In this document: one piece after another, positions 26,213 through 34,547 of the stretch
How the letters are laid out: each line of letters begins with the position of its first letter
How positions within the stretch are numbered: the stretch's first letter is position 1
Assembly (NCBI RefSeq): GCF_036327775.1
Contig: NZ_CP109598.1
Location: forward strand, 5,468,001-5,532,000
Source of the DNA: Streptomyces sp. NBC_01498
GTDB taxonomy: Bacteria; Actinomycetota; Actinomycetes; Streptomycetales; Streptomycetaceae
Direction: 5' to 3'
Length of the DNA stretch: 64,000 nucleotides
Translations under genes and position numbers: made by a program
Notes under the pieces: generated by a model
The model's database searches: none
The model's input: only the letters and a program-made list of their open reading frames with translations
Told to the model about the DNA's origin: nothing

Positions 26213-27010
26213 TTATCCGCGCACCCCGCACAGGTGCAGCAGCGCCGCGACCCTCCGGTACGGCTCCGTCCGCCCGGCCCGGTCCTCCGCCGCCAGCAGC
26301 AGCTCCAGCTCCCCGGCCGTGGGCACCGCCGCGTCGTCCGGCAGCGTGTCGGAGAAGACCCCCACCCCGTACCAGGTGTGCAGCGGCGCCGCGATGCCCG
26401 CGAGGGTCGCCGTCAGCGCCGACAGCCGGTCCGCCCGGACCTGCCGTCCGAGGCCGTCCGGACACGAGGGGGAGTCGAAGGCGTCCAGCGCCCCCGCCCA
26501 GTCCCCGGCGAGCCCCGGCCGCAGCGCGAGCGCGTCCGCGTTCCGTACGAGCAGCGACAGCAGCCCGCCCGGCGCCAGCATCCGGGCCAGCCCGGCGAGC
26601 ATGGCGTCCGGCTCCTCCACGTACATCAGCACGCCGTGGCACAGCACCACGTCGAAACCGCCCGGCAGGAAGTGCACCCCCGTCTGGAGCCCGTCGCCCT
26701 CGACCAGCCGGACGCGCTCCCGGATTCCCTCGGGCTCCCCTTCGAGCGAGGCCCGCGCCGAGGCCATCAGCTCCGGGTCGGACTCCAGCCCGGTCACGGT
26801 GTGTCCCGCCCGCGCCAGGCGCAGCGCCTCGGTGCCCCGGCCCATGCCGACGTCGAGGATGCGCAGCCGCTGTCCGACCGGGTAGCGCGAGGTCAGCTGT
26901 TCGTCGAGCTGCCGGGAGACCAGCTCCTGGCGGACGGCGTCCCGCAGCCCGCCCGGACCGGACGCCGGGTCCGCCGGGTCCTCGGCCGGGCCGGGTGCCC
27001 CAGTGCTCAG
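26213..27010 (-). CDS. Class I SAM-dependent methyltransferase, probable CTG start
   Basis: A 265-residue methyltransferase. Motif I LRILDVGMGRGTEALRLA and the acidic end of strand 2 (GLESDPELM) identify the AdoMet site; DVVLCHGVLMYVEEPD and LAPGGLLSLLVRN are motifs IV and post. Translation from the first ATG (26845) would remove half of motif I, so the gene must start earlier. No ATG or GTG lies in frame upstream. A CTG at 27010 overlaps the stop of the preceding gene as CTGA and follows GGGGAA at a 5-base spacing, so translational coupling from a CTG start is the best model. The substrate is unknown; it forms an operon with the DUF3043 gene. Confidence 0.75.
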   Translation of the reverse strand: MSTGAPGPAEDPADPASGPGGLRDAVRQELVSRQLDEQLTSRYPVGQRLRILDVGMGRGTEALRLARAGHTVTGLESDPELMASARASLEGEPEGIRERVRLVEGDGLQTGVHFLPGGFDVVLCHGVLMYVEEPDAMLAGLARMLAPGGLLSLLVRNADALALRPGLAGDWAGALDAFDSPSCPDGLGRQVRADRLSALTATLAGIAAPLHTWYGVGVFSDTLPDDAAVPTAGELELLLAAEDRAGRTEPYRRVAALLHLCGVRG

Positions 27011-27603
27011 GGGTGTTCCCCGCGCTTGACCTGCGGCTTGGGAAGACGGAGCCTGCGCATCTGGAGCGTGCGCATCAGGGCGTACGCGACCGCGCCGCGC
27101 TTGGGCTCGTTCGGGAAGCGCACGGCGAGCTGCTTCTTCAGCCGGAGCCAGATGCCGATGGAGTCCACGACGATCAGCACGATCACACCGAGCCAGAGCA
27201 GCAGGGCGATGTTCTGGAGCTGACCGACGCGGATCATGCTCAGGACGAGGATGACCACCGCGAGCGGCAGGAAGAATTCCGCCATGCAGAAGCGCGAGTC
27301 CACGTAGTCGCGGACGAAGCGGCGCACCGGCCCCTTGTCACGGGCGGGCAGATAACGCTCGTCGCCGCTGGCCAGCGCCTCGCGCTGCTTGGCCATGTCG
27401 ATACGGCGCGCCTCGCGCTGCCGCTTCATCGCGGCCTTGCGGTCGGCCGGCACCGTGGAGGCACGGCGACGCTGTGACTGCGCGTCACTGCGCTTCGGGG
27501 TCGGGCGGCCCTTCGGGGCCTGCGGGTCACGGGTCTGCGTGGAGAGGTCCGCCGTCACCTTGCCGGTGGGGGCCTTCTCTTCCTTGGAGCGGCTACGGAA
27601 CAC
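27007..27603 (-). CDS. DUF3043 membrane protein
   Basis: A 198-residue protein beginning at GTG 27603 (VFRSRSKEEKAPTGK). The first 110 residues are highly basic and charged (KRSDAQSQRRRASTVP, KAAMKRQREARRID). They are followed by KGPVRRFVRDYVDSRF, the DUF3043 signature, then two membrane helices (AEFFLPLAVVILVLSMI and ALLLWLGVIVLIVVD) and a basic tail. It is conserved in actinobacteria and often sits near pspA, as here. It probably resides in the cell membrane with its basic domain in the cytoplasm. Function unknown. Confidence 0.85.
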   Translation of the reverse strand: MFRSRSKEEKAPTGKVTADLSTQTRDPQAPKGRPTPKRSDAQSQRRRASTVPADRKAAMKRQREARRIDMAKQREALASGDERYLPARDKGPVRRFVRDYVDSRFCMAEFFLPLAVVILVLSMIRVGQLQNIALLLWLGVIVLIVVDSIGIWLRLKKQLAVRFPNEPKRGAVAYALMRTLQMRRLRLPKPQVKRGEHP

Positions 27604-27875
27604 AAAGCCCAAGGGTACGGGGTTCCCCTTCGGCGCCCCACCCCCGAGGGGAACGATCCGGCAACGGCAAGGGTCCGTACCGGTGCAGAGGGGATGTAAC
27701 GCCCGCCGCCCCCGAAGGTCACCTACTCCCTGCGCCGGAGCGCCACGCAGTGCGATCGTCCTTGGGGATGAGCCCATCCGTGCCCGAACAGTGCGGTAAT
27801 GGAGACAGGGCCCGTACTGTGGGTTCTGTTGGAGTGCTGGATCCGGAGTCCGTCAGAAGGGGGCGCGCGAAGCCC

Positions 27876-28685
27876 ATGAGCGGTGTGATGAAACGTATGG
27901 GAATGATCTTCCGCGCAAAGGCCAACAAGGCCCTGGACAGGGCTGAGGATCCGCGCGAGACGCTCGACTACTCGTACCAGAAGCAGCTGGAGCTGCTCCA
28001 GAAGGTACGGCGCGGGGTCGCCGACGTGGCCACCTCCCGCAAGCGGCTGGAGCTTCAGCTGAACCAGCTCCAGGGCCAGTCCACCAAGCTGGAGGACCAG
28101 GGCCGCAAGGCGCTGGCGCTCGGCCGCGAGGACCTGGCGCGCGAGGCGCTGTCCCGCCGCGCCGCGCTCCAGCAGCAGGTCAGCGATCTTGAGACGCAGC
28201 ACACCACCCTCCAGGGCGAGGAGGAGAAACTCACCCTGGCGGCGCAGCGTCTTCAGGCCAAGGTCGACGCCTTCCGTACGAAGAAGGAGACCATCAAGGC
28301 CACCTACACGGCCGCCCAGGCGCAGACCCGGATCGGGGAGGCCTTTTCGGGCATCTCCGAGGAGATGGGCGACGTCGGCATGGCCATCCAGCGTGCCGAG
28401 GACAAGACCGCGCAGCTCCAGGCGCGGGCCGGCGCGATCGACGAGCTGCTCGCCTCCGGCGCCCTGGACGACCACTCCGGGCTGGCGAAGGACGACATCG
28501 CCGCCGAGCTGGACCGGATCTCCGGTGGTACGGATGTGGAGCTGGAACTCCAGCGGATGAAGGCCGAGCTGGCGGGCGGTTCGCCGTCGCAGCAGGCCAT
28601 CGAGGGCGGCGAGGCCGACCGGCAGGACGGCACGCGGTCCTCGGGACAGTCCTCGGGGACTCCGAACAAATTCGACAAGAGCTAA
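27876..28685 (+). CDS. pspA: PspA/IM30-family membrane-stress protein
   Basis: A 269-residue coiled-coil protein (MSGVMKRMGMIFRAKANKALDRAEDP) with the amphipathic N-terminal helix and the EDPRETLDYSYQKQLELLQ segment of actinobacterial PspA. Heptad-rich helices run from about residue 25 to 220, as in IM30/ESCRT-III-like proteins. The tail is polar and disordered. It binds and stabilises the inner face of the cytoplasmic membrane under stress. ATG 27876 is used; ATG 27888 is a possible alternative. pspAA follows after 9 bases. Confidence 0.9.
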   Translation: MSGVMKRMGMIFRAKANKALDRAEDPRETLDYSYQKQLELLQKVRRGVADVATSRKRLELQLNQLQGQSTKLEDQGRKALALGREDLAREALSRRAALQQQVSDLETQHTTLQGEEEKLTLAAQRLQAKVDAFRTKKETIKATYTAAQAQTRIGEAFSGISEEMGDVGMAIQRAEDKTAQLQARAGAIDELLASGALDDHSGLAKDDIAAELDRISGGTDVELELQRMKAELAGGSPSQQAIEGGEADRQDGTRSSGQSSGTPNKFDKS

Positions 28686-28694
28686 GGGCGCGTC

Positions 28695-28976
28695 ATGATC
28701 GTACGGATCATGGGGGAGGGCCAGGCCCGGCTGGACGACAGCCACCTGGCCGAACTGGACAAGCTCGACGACGAACTGCTCGCCGAGATCGACACGGGCG
28801 ACGAGGACGGCTTCCGCCGGACCCTCCACGCGCTCCTCGACAAGGTGCGCGAGCTGGGCGAACCGGTGCCGGACGACTCCCTGGAGCCGTCCGGGCTGAT
28901 TCTGCCCGCCCCGGGCGCCACGCTCGAAGAGGTGCGCGCGCTGCTCAGCGACGACGGTCTGATCCCCTCTCCCTGA
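28695..28976 (+). CDS. pspAA: PspA-associated protein PspAA
   Basis: A 93-residue protein (MIVRIMGEGQARLDD) matching the actinobacterial PspAA family. It has an N-terminal beta strand binding region, a charged helical middle (LDKLDDELLAEIDTGDEDGF) and a C-terminal LILPAPGATLEEVRALLSDDGLIP. The gene follows pspA by 9 bases in the conserved pspA-pspAA operon and is thought to act with PspA at the membrane. The molecular mechanism is not established. Confidence 0.85.
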   Translation: MIVRIMGEGQARLDDSHLAELDKLDDELLAEIDTGDEDGFRRTLHALLDKVRELGEPVPDDSLEPSGLILPAPGATLEEVRALLSDDGLIPSP

Positions 28977-29100
28977 TCCCTCCGGTCCCCGCCGCCCCCG
29001 GCTCCCGCACCACTCTCCGGCACCCCTCGATGCCCCGTGCCCCGTCGCACGGGGCATCGTGCCGTGCCGGGCCACCCGGCGACGGGCGTACCTTTCCGGT

Positions 29101-30327
29101 GTGACCTCACTCGGAACCCGCTTCGACCGCACACGGAGCCGGCTGCGGGCCCACCCCCTCGCGTTCGACGCCGGGCTGGCCGTGGCCGTACTCGTCTGCA
29201 TGCTGGCCGGCGCGTTCGCCGACCCGCGCCCCCGCCACGGCGGATTCCCCGAGTTCGGCCAGGAGACCCCCGGCGCGGGCAGTGTGGTCCTGATGGTCCT
29301 CGGGGCGGGCGCCCTGGTCCTGCGCCGCCGCCACCCGCTGCCCGTCCTCGCCCTCACCGCCGCGGCCAGCGTGACCGAGCTGCTGGCGGGCGACGCGGTC
29401 TCGCCGGTCGCGGTGAGCACCGTCGTCGCCCTCTACACCGTCGCCTCGCGCACCGACCGCCCCACCACCTGGCGCGTCGGCCTCGCCACCATGGCCACGC
29501 TCACGGTCGCCGCGATGCTCTCCGGCCCCACCCCCTGGTTCACCCAGGAGAACCTCGGCATCTTCGCCTGGACCGGCATGGCGAGCGCCGCCGGTGACGC
29601 CGTCCGCAGCCGCCGCGCCTTCATCGACGCGATACGCGAGCGCGCCGAGCGCGCGGAACGCACCCGCGAGGAGGAGGCGCGGCGCCGGGTCGCCGAGGAG
29701 CGCCTGCGCATCGCCCGCGACCTGCACGACGTCGTCGCCCACCACATCGCCCTGGTCAACGTCCAGGCGGGCGTCGCCTCGCACGTCATGGACAAACGCC
29801 CCGACCAGGCCAAGGAGGCGCTGGCGCACGTACGCGAGGCCAGCCGCTCCGCGCTCAGCGAGCTGCGTGCCACGGTCGGTCTGCTCCGCCAGTCCGGCGA
29901 CCCGGCCGCCCCCACCGAACCGGCCCCCGGCCTCGCCCTCCTGGACGAACTCGTCGGCACCTTCCGCTACGCGGGCCTCCCCGTGGAGGTGGCCCTCGGC
30001 GACGGGGACCCCCGGCTGCCCGCCGCCGTCGACCTCGCGGCCTACCGCATCATCCAGGAGGCCCTGACCAACGTCCGCAAGCACGCCGGGCCCGGCGCGA
30101 AGGCCGAGGTGAGCGTCGTACGGGTCGGCCCGACCGTCGAGGTCACCGTCCTCGACAACGGAACCGGCACCGGCGAACCCGCCGACGGCAGCGGCCACGG
30201 CCTGCTCGGCATGCGCGAGCGCGTCACCGCCCTCGGCGGCTCCCTCGCCGCGGGCCCCCGCTACGGGGGCGGATTCCGTACGCACGCGATACTGCCGGTC
30301 AAGGCCCGTACCGGGGAGGACGCATGA
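29101..30327 (+). CDS. Two-component sensor histidine kinase (NarL-partner, HisKA_3 type)
   Basis: A 408-residue membrane kinase starting at GTG 29101. Four to five hydrophobic helices fill the first 165 residues (AGLAVAVLVCMLAGAF, VVLMVLGAGALVL), with no large extracellular domain. A linker coiled coil leads to the HisKA_3 phosphoacceptor RIARDLHDVVAHHIA, with His209. The HATPase segment shows the N-box (QEALTNVRKHA) and the G-boxes (DNGTGTG, GHGLLGMRERV). It overlaps its response regulator by ATGA. The signal is unknown; proximity to psp genes hints at envelope stress, but this is only inference. Confidence 0.92.
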   Translation: MTSLGTRFDRTRSRLRAHPLAFDAGLAVAVLVCMLAGAFADPRPRHGGFPEFGQETPGAGSVVLMVLGAGALVLRRRHPLPVLALTAAASVTELLAGDAVSPVAVSTVVALYTVASRTDRPTTWRVGLATMATLTVAAMLSGPTPWFTQENLGIFAWTGMASAAGDAVRSRRAFIDAIRERAERAERTREEEARRRVAEERLRIARDLHDVVAHHIALVNVQAGVASHVMDKRPDQAKEALAHVREASRSALSELRATVGLLRQSGDPAAPTEPAPGLALLDELVGTFRYAGLPVEVALGDGDPRLPAAVDLAAYRIIQEALTNVRKHAGPGAKAEVSVVRVGPTVEVTVLDNGTGTGEPADGSGHGLLGMRERVTALGGSLAAGPRYGGGFRTHAILPVKARTGEDA

Positions 30328-31013
30328 CCATCCGAGTGCTGCTCGCCGACGACCAGGCCCTGCTGCGCAGCGCGTTCCGGGTGCTGGTCGACTCCGAGCC
30401 CGACATGGAGGTCGTGGGCGAGGCCGCCGACGGGGCCCAGGCGGTGGCGCTGGCCCGCTCCGAGAAGGCCGACGTCGTGCTGATGGACATCCGGATGCCC
30501 GGCACCGACGGCCTGGCCGCCACCCGCGCCATCAGCGCCGACCCGGAACTGGGCGGGGTGCGGGTGGTGATGCTGACGACCTTCGAGGTGGACGAGTACG
30601 TGGTGCGGTCGCTGCGCGCCGGCGCCTCCGGCTTCCTCGGCAAGGGCGCCGAGCCCGAGGAACTGCTCAACGCCATCCGGATCGCCGCCGCCGGTGACGC
30701 CCTGCTGTCGCCCGCCGCGACCAAGGGGCTCATCGCCACCTTCCTGGCGCAGGGCGGCGGCGCCGACGGGACCGGGCCCGACGCGGCGGCGTACTCCGCG
30801 CGGCTGGCCGCGCTGACCGTGCGCGAGCGCGAGGTCCTGGTCCTGGTGGCCGGCGGCCACAGCAACGACGAGATCGCCGAGCGCCTGGTCGTCAGCCCGC
30901 TCACCGTCAAGACCCATGTCAACCGGGCGATGGCCAAGCTGAGCGCCCGGGACCGGGCCCAATTGGTGGTAATCGCGTACGAATCGGGACTGGTACGTCC
31001 ACGGGTGGAGTAG
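30324..31013 (+). CDS. NarL/LuxR-family response regulator
   Basis: A 229-residue regulator. Its receiver domain has the acidic pair DD (9-10), phospho-acceptor Asp55 in VVLMDIRMPG, Thr in MLTTFE and Lys in LGKGAEPEEL. The C-terminal LuxR HTH reads LTVREREVLVLVAGGHSNDEIAERL followed by VKTHVNRAMAKL. The cognate kinase gene overlaps it by four bases. Targets are unknown; the RND transporter gene 145 bases downstream is in the same direction and could be one. Confidence 0.93.
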   Translation: MTIRVLLADDQALLRSAFRVLVDSEPDMEVVGEAADGAQAVALARSEKADVVLMDIRMPGTDGLAATRAISADPELGGVRVVMLTTFEVDEYVVRSLRAGASGFLGKGAEPEELLNAIRIAAAGDALLSPAATKGLIATFLAQGGGADGTGPDAAAYSARLAALTVREREVLVLVAGGHSNDEIAERLVVSPLTVKTHVNRAMAKLSARDRAQLVVIAYESGLVRPRVE

Positions 31014-31158
31014 CCGCCCACCGTCGCGTACTCCAGGCGCGGTACGCGGCGCGCGAGGAAATCGACCTGGGGTCGACCGATCCGGCCCGGCTGATGGCGG
31101 ATCGTGTAGAGGGGCCCCTGCGCCCTTCTGCACGCGTACACCACAGAAGAGAGACCCC

Positions 31159-34100
31159 ATGTCCTGGCTGTCCAGATTCAGCCTCGCGCAACGGGCCCTG
31201 ATCGGGCTGATATCCCTGATCGCGCTCCTCTTCGGAGCGATCGCGATCCCCCAGCTGAAGCAGCAACTGCTGCCCTCCATCGAACTTCCGATGGTCTCGG
31301 TTCTCGCCCCCTACCAGGGCGCCTCGCCCGACGTGGTCGAGAAGCAGGTCGTCGAGCCGATCGAGGCGGCCATCGAGGCCGTCGACGGCATCACCGGTGT
31401 GACCTCCACGGCGAGCGAGGGCAACGCCGTGATCATGGCCAGTTTCGATTTCGGCGGTGACGGCTCGAAGCAACTGGTCGCCGACATCCAGCAGGCCGTG
31501 AACCGGGCCCGCGCCCAACTGCCCGACGACGTCGACCCGCAGGTCGTGGCCGGTTCCACGGACGACATCCCGACCGTCGTCCTCGCCGCGTCCGGCGGCG
31601 ACGACCAGCAGGCGCTCGCCGACCGGCTGGAGCGTACTGTCGTCCCCGCACTGGAGGACATCGACGGCGTCGGCCAGGTCTCGGTCGACGGCGTCAGGGA
31701 CCTCCAGGTCTCCGTCACCCCCGACGACAAGAAGCTCGCCGCCGCGGGTCTCTCACCGATGGCCCTCTCGGAGGCCCTGAAGGCGGGCGGCGCGACCGTC
31801 CCCGCCGGGTCGTTCTCCGAGGACGGCAAGAGCCGCACCGTACAGGTCGGCGGCGGCTACACCTCGATCGAGCAGATCGAGGACCTGCGCGTCGGCGGCC
31901 CCCAGCCGGGCGCGCCCCAGGGCGGCGCCGGACAGGGCGGTGGTCCCGTACGGCTCGCCGACATCGCCACCGTCGAGCAGCGGCCCGCCCAGGCGACCTC
32001 GCTGACCCGTACGAACGGTGAGCCCAGCCTCGCCGTGATGGCCACCATGGACAAGGACGGCAGCGCCGTCGCCATCTCCGACGCCGTCAAGGACAAGCTG
32101 CCCGCCCTGCGCGCGGACCTCGGCGACGGCGCCGACCTGACCGTGGTCAGCGACCAGGGCCCGGCCGTCTCCAAGTCGATCTCCGGCCTGACGACCGAGG
32201 GTGCGCTCGGTCTGGTCTTCGCGGTTCTGGTCATCCTGGTCTTCCTGGCCTCGATCCGCTCCACCCTGGTCACGGCGGTCTCCATCCCGCTCTCCGTGGT
32301 CCTCGCGCTGATCGTGCTGTGGACCCGCGACCTGTCGCTCAACATGCTCACCCTCGGCGCGCTGACCATCGCCATCGGCCGGGTCGTCGACGACTCGATC
32401 GTGGTGCTGGAGAACATCAAGCGCCACCTCGGCTACGGCGAGGAGCGCGAGGCCGCGATCACCTCGGCGGTCAAGGAGGTCGCGGGCGCGGTCACCGCCT
32501 CCACGCTCACCACGGTCGCGGTGTTCCTGCCGATCGGCCTCGTGGGCGGCATGGTGGGCGAGCTGTTCGGCTCGTTCTCGCTGACGATCACCGCCGCCCT
32601 GCTGGCGTCGCTGCTGGTCTCGCTCACCGTCGTACCGGTGCTGTCGTACTGGTTCCTGCGCGCCCCGAAGGCCGTACGCGGGATGGACCCCGCCGAGGCC
32701 CGCCGGATCGCGGAGGAGAAGGAGTCCGCCAGCCGGATGCAGCTGGTGTACGTGAAGGTGCTGCGCTTCGCGACCCGGCGGCGGATCACCAGCGTCGTCC
32801 TCGCGTTCGTGATCCTGCTCGGCACGTTCGCCATGGCGCCGCTGCTCAAGACCAACTTCTTCGACCAGGGCGAGCAGGAGGTCCTCACCGTCAAGCAGGA
32901 GCTGGCGCCGGGCACCAGCCTGGAGACGGCCGACGCGGCGGCCAAGAAGGTCGAGAAGACCCTCGCCGGCTTCGACGAGATCAAGGAGTACCAGGTCACC
33001 GTCGGTTCGTCCGGCTTCATGGCGGCGTTCGGCGGCGGTACGGGCGCCAACCAGGCGTCCTACCAGGTCACCCTGAAGGACTCGGCGACGTACGAGAAGA
33101 CCAGCGAGGCCATCGACAAGGCCCTCGGCGAACTGGACGGCGTCGGCGAGACGACCATCGCGGCCGGCGACGGCTTCGGCAGCCAGGACCTGAGCGTCGT
33201 CGTCAAGGCGTCCGACGCCAAGACCCTCGGGGACGCCGCCGAGCAGGTCCGCGAGGAGGTCGCCGGGATCGACGACGTCACCGACGTGCAGAGCGACCTG
33301 GCGCAGAGCATCCCGCGTATCTCGGTCAGGGCCAACGAGAAGGCCGCCGGCGCCGGGTTCAACGACGCCACGCTCGGCATGGCCGTCGCCCAGGCCGTAC
33401 GCGGTACGCCGTCCGGCAAGGCGGTCCTCGGGGACACCGAGCGCGACGTGGTCGTCACCTCCGCCGAGCCCGCGAAGACGATCGCCGAACTGAAGGCCCT
33501 GCCGCTCGGCGGGGTGAAGCTCGGTCAGATCGCCGAGGTGAAGCTGGCGCCGGGCCCGCTGTCGATGACCCGTATCGACGGCTCCCGCGCGGCGACGATC
33601 ACCGCGAAGCCGGTCGGCGACAACACCGGCGCGGTCAGCACCACCCTCCAGTCGAAGATCAGCGCGCTCGACCTGCCCGAGGGGGCGACCGCCTCCATCG
33701 GCGGCGTGTCCGAGGACCAGGACGAGGCGTTCCTCCAGCTGGGGCTCGCCATGCTGGCGGCCGTCGCGATCGTGTTCATGCTGCTCGTCGGCACGTTCCG
33801 GTCGCTGGTGCAGCCGCTGATCCTGCTGGTCTCCATCCCGTTCGCGGCGACCGGCGCGCTCGGTCTGCTGCTCGTCACCGGGACCCCGCTGGGTGTGCCG
33901 GCGATGATCGGCATGCTGATGCTCATCGGCATCGTGGTGACCAACGCGATCGTGCTGATCGACCTCATCAACCAGTACCGGGCGCAGGGCCTCGGGGTGG
34001 TCGAGGCGGTCGTCGAGGGCGGCAGGCACCGGCTGCGGCCGATCCTGATGACCGCGCTGGCCACGATCTTCGCGCTGCTGCCGATGGCGATGGGGATCAC

Positions 34101-34368
34101 CGGCGAGGGCGGCTTCATCGGCCAGCCGCTGGCCGTGGTGGTGATCGGCGGTCTGCTGACGTCGACGCTGCTGACGCTGCTGCTGGTGCCGACGCTGTAC
34201 TCGATGGTCGAGCTCCGCAAGGAGCGCCGCCGGGACAAGAAGGCCGCGAAGCGGGCGGCGGCCCCGGACGGCGGGGACAGCGGCAGCGGGGGCGGTGGGA
34301 CGGGTGACGGCGGTACGCCGCCGCGCTCCGACGCGCCGTCGCCGGCACCGGAGCCGGTCAACGCCTGA
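31159..34368 (+). CDS. RND (HAE1/AcrB-like) efflux transporter
   Basis: A 1069-residue proton-driven transporter with RND topology. There is one N-terminal helix, a large extracytoplasmic loop (about 35-330), five to six helices, a second loop (about 560-860), and six more helices. The proton-relay aspartates of helix 4 are present (GRVVDDSIVVLEN, Asp411-Asp412). HAE1 hallmarks such as APYQGASPDVVEKQVVEPIE and NTDAIV-like NAIVLIDLINQYR are clear. The C-terminal tail is Ser/Gly-rich. A membrane-fusion protein and outer-membrane channel are absent, as expected in a monoderm. Some actinobacteria keep such stand-alone pumps. The start is ATG 31159, after AGAAGAGAG. Substrate unknown. Confidence 0.93.
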   Translation: MSWLSRFSLAQRALIGLISLIALLFGAIAIPQLKQQLLPSIELPMVSVLAPYQGASPDVVEKQVVEPIEAAIEAVDGITGVTSTASEGNAVIMASFDFGGDGSKQLVADIQQAVNRARAQLPDDVDPQVVAGSTDDIPTVVLAASGGDDQQALADRLERTVVPALEDIDGVGQVSVDGVRDLQVSVTPDDKKLAAAGLSPMALSEALKAGGATVPAGSFSEDGKSRTVQVGGGYTSIEQIEDLRVGGPQPGAPQGGAGQGGGPVRLADIATVEQRPAQATSLTRTNGEPSLAVMATMDKDGSAVAISDAVKDKLPALRADLGDGADLTVVSDQGPAVSKSISGLTTEGALGLVFAVLVILVFLASIRSTLVTAVSIPLSVVLALIVLWTRDLSLNMLTLGALTIAIGRVVDDSIVVLENIKRHLGYGEEREAAITSAVKEVAGAVTASTLTTVAVFLPIGLVGGMVGELFGSFSLTITAALLASLLVSLTVVPVLSYWFLRAPKAVRGMDPAEARRIAEEKESASRMQLVYVKVLRFATRRRITSVVLAFVILLGTFAMAPLLKTNFFDQGEQEVLTVKQELAPGTSLETADAAAKKVEKTLAGFDEIKEYQVTVGSSGFMAAFGGGTGANQASYQVTLKDSATYEKTSEAIDKALGELDGVGETTIAAGDGFGSQDLSVVVKASDAKTLGDAAEQVREEVAGIDDVTDVQSDLAQSIPRISVRANEKAAGAGFNDATLGMAVAQAVRGTPSGKAVLGDTERDVVVTSAEPAKTIAELKALPLGGVKLGQIAEVKLAPGPLSMTRIDGSRAATITAKPVGDNTGAVSTTLQSKISALDLPEGATASIGGVSEDQDEAFLQLGLAMLAAVAIVFMLLVGTFRSLVQPLILLVSIPFAATGALGLLLVTGTPLGVPAMIGMLMLIGIVVTNAIVLIDLINQYRAQGLGVVEAVVEGGRHRLRPILMTALATIFALLPMAMGITGEGGFIGQPLAVVVIGGLLTSTLLTLLLVPTLYSMVELRKERRRDKKAAKRAAAPDGGDSGSGGGGTGDGGTPPRSDAPSPAPEPVNA

Positions 34369-34402
34369 CCGGGTCCGGGGCTGGGTCCGCGGGGGTCCGG
34401 GT

Positions 34403-34427
34403 CACGGGCCGCGCAGCGCGGTCCGTG
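34403..34427 (+). terminator. Hairpin downstream of the RND gene
   Basis: CACGGGCCGC (34403-34412) pairs with GCGGTCCGTG (34418-34427), with one G-U pair and a 5-base loop, 35 bases after the transporter stop. A likely rho-independent-type terminator without a U-tract. Confidence 0.55.
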
Positions 34428-34473
34428 AGCGATCCACGAGTGACTTACGAGTGATCCGTACGCTCACGAATGA

Positions 34474-34504
34474 GAGGGGCGCCCGCCGTCGGCGGGCGCC
34501 CCTC
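34474..34504. terminator. Bidirectional terminator between RND gene and nadA
   Basis: A perfect 14-bp stem, GAGGGGCGCCCGCC with GGCGGGCGCCCCTC, closes on a three-base GTC loop. It lies between two convergent genes and should stop transcription from both sides. Its main client is nadA, whose stop is about 45 bases away. Confidence 0.8.
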
Positions 34505-34547
34505 ACCGTTGTGCCCGGTGCCCGGTGCCCGGTGCCCGGCGCGCGGG

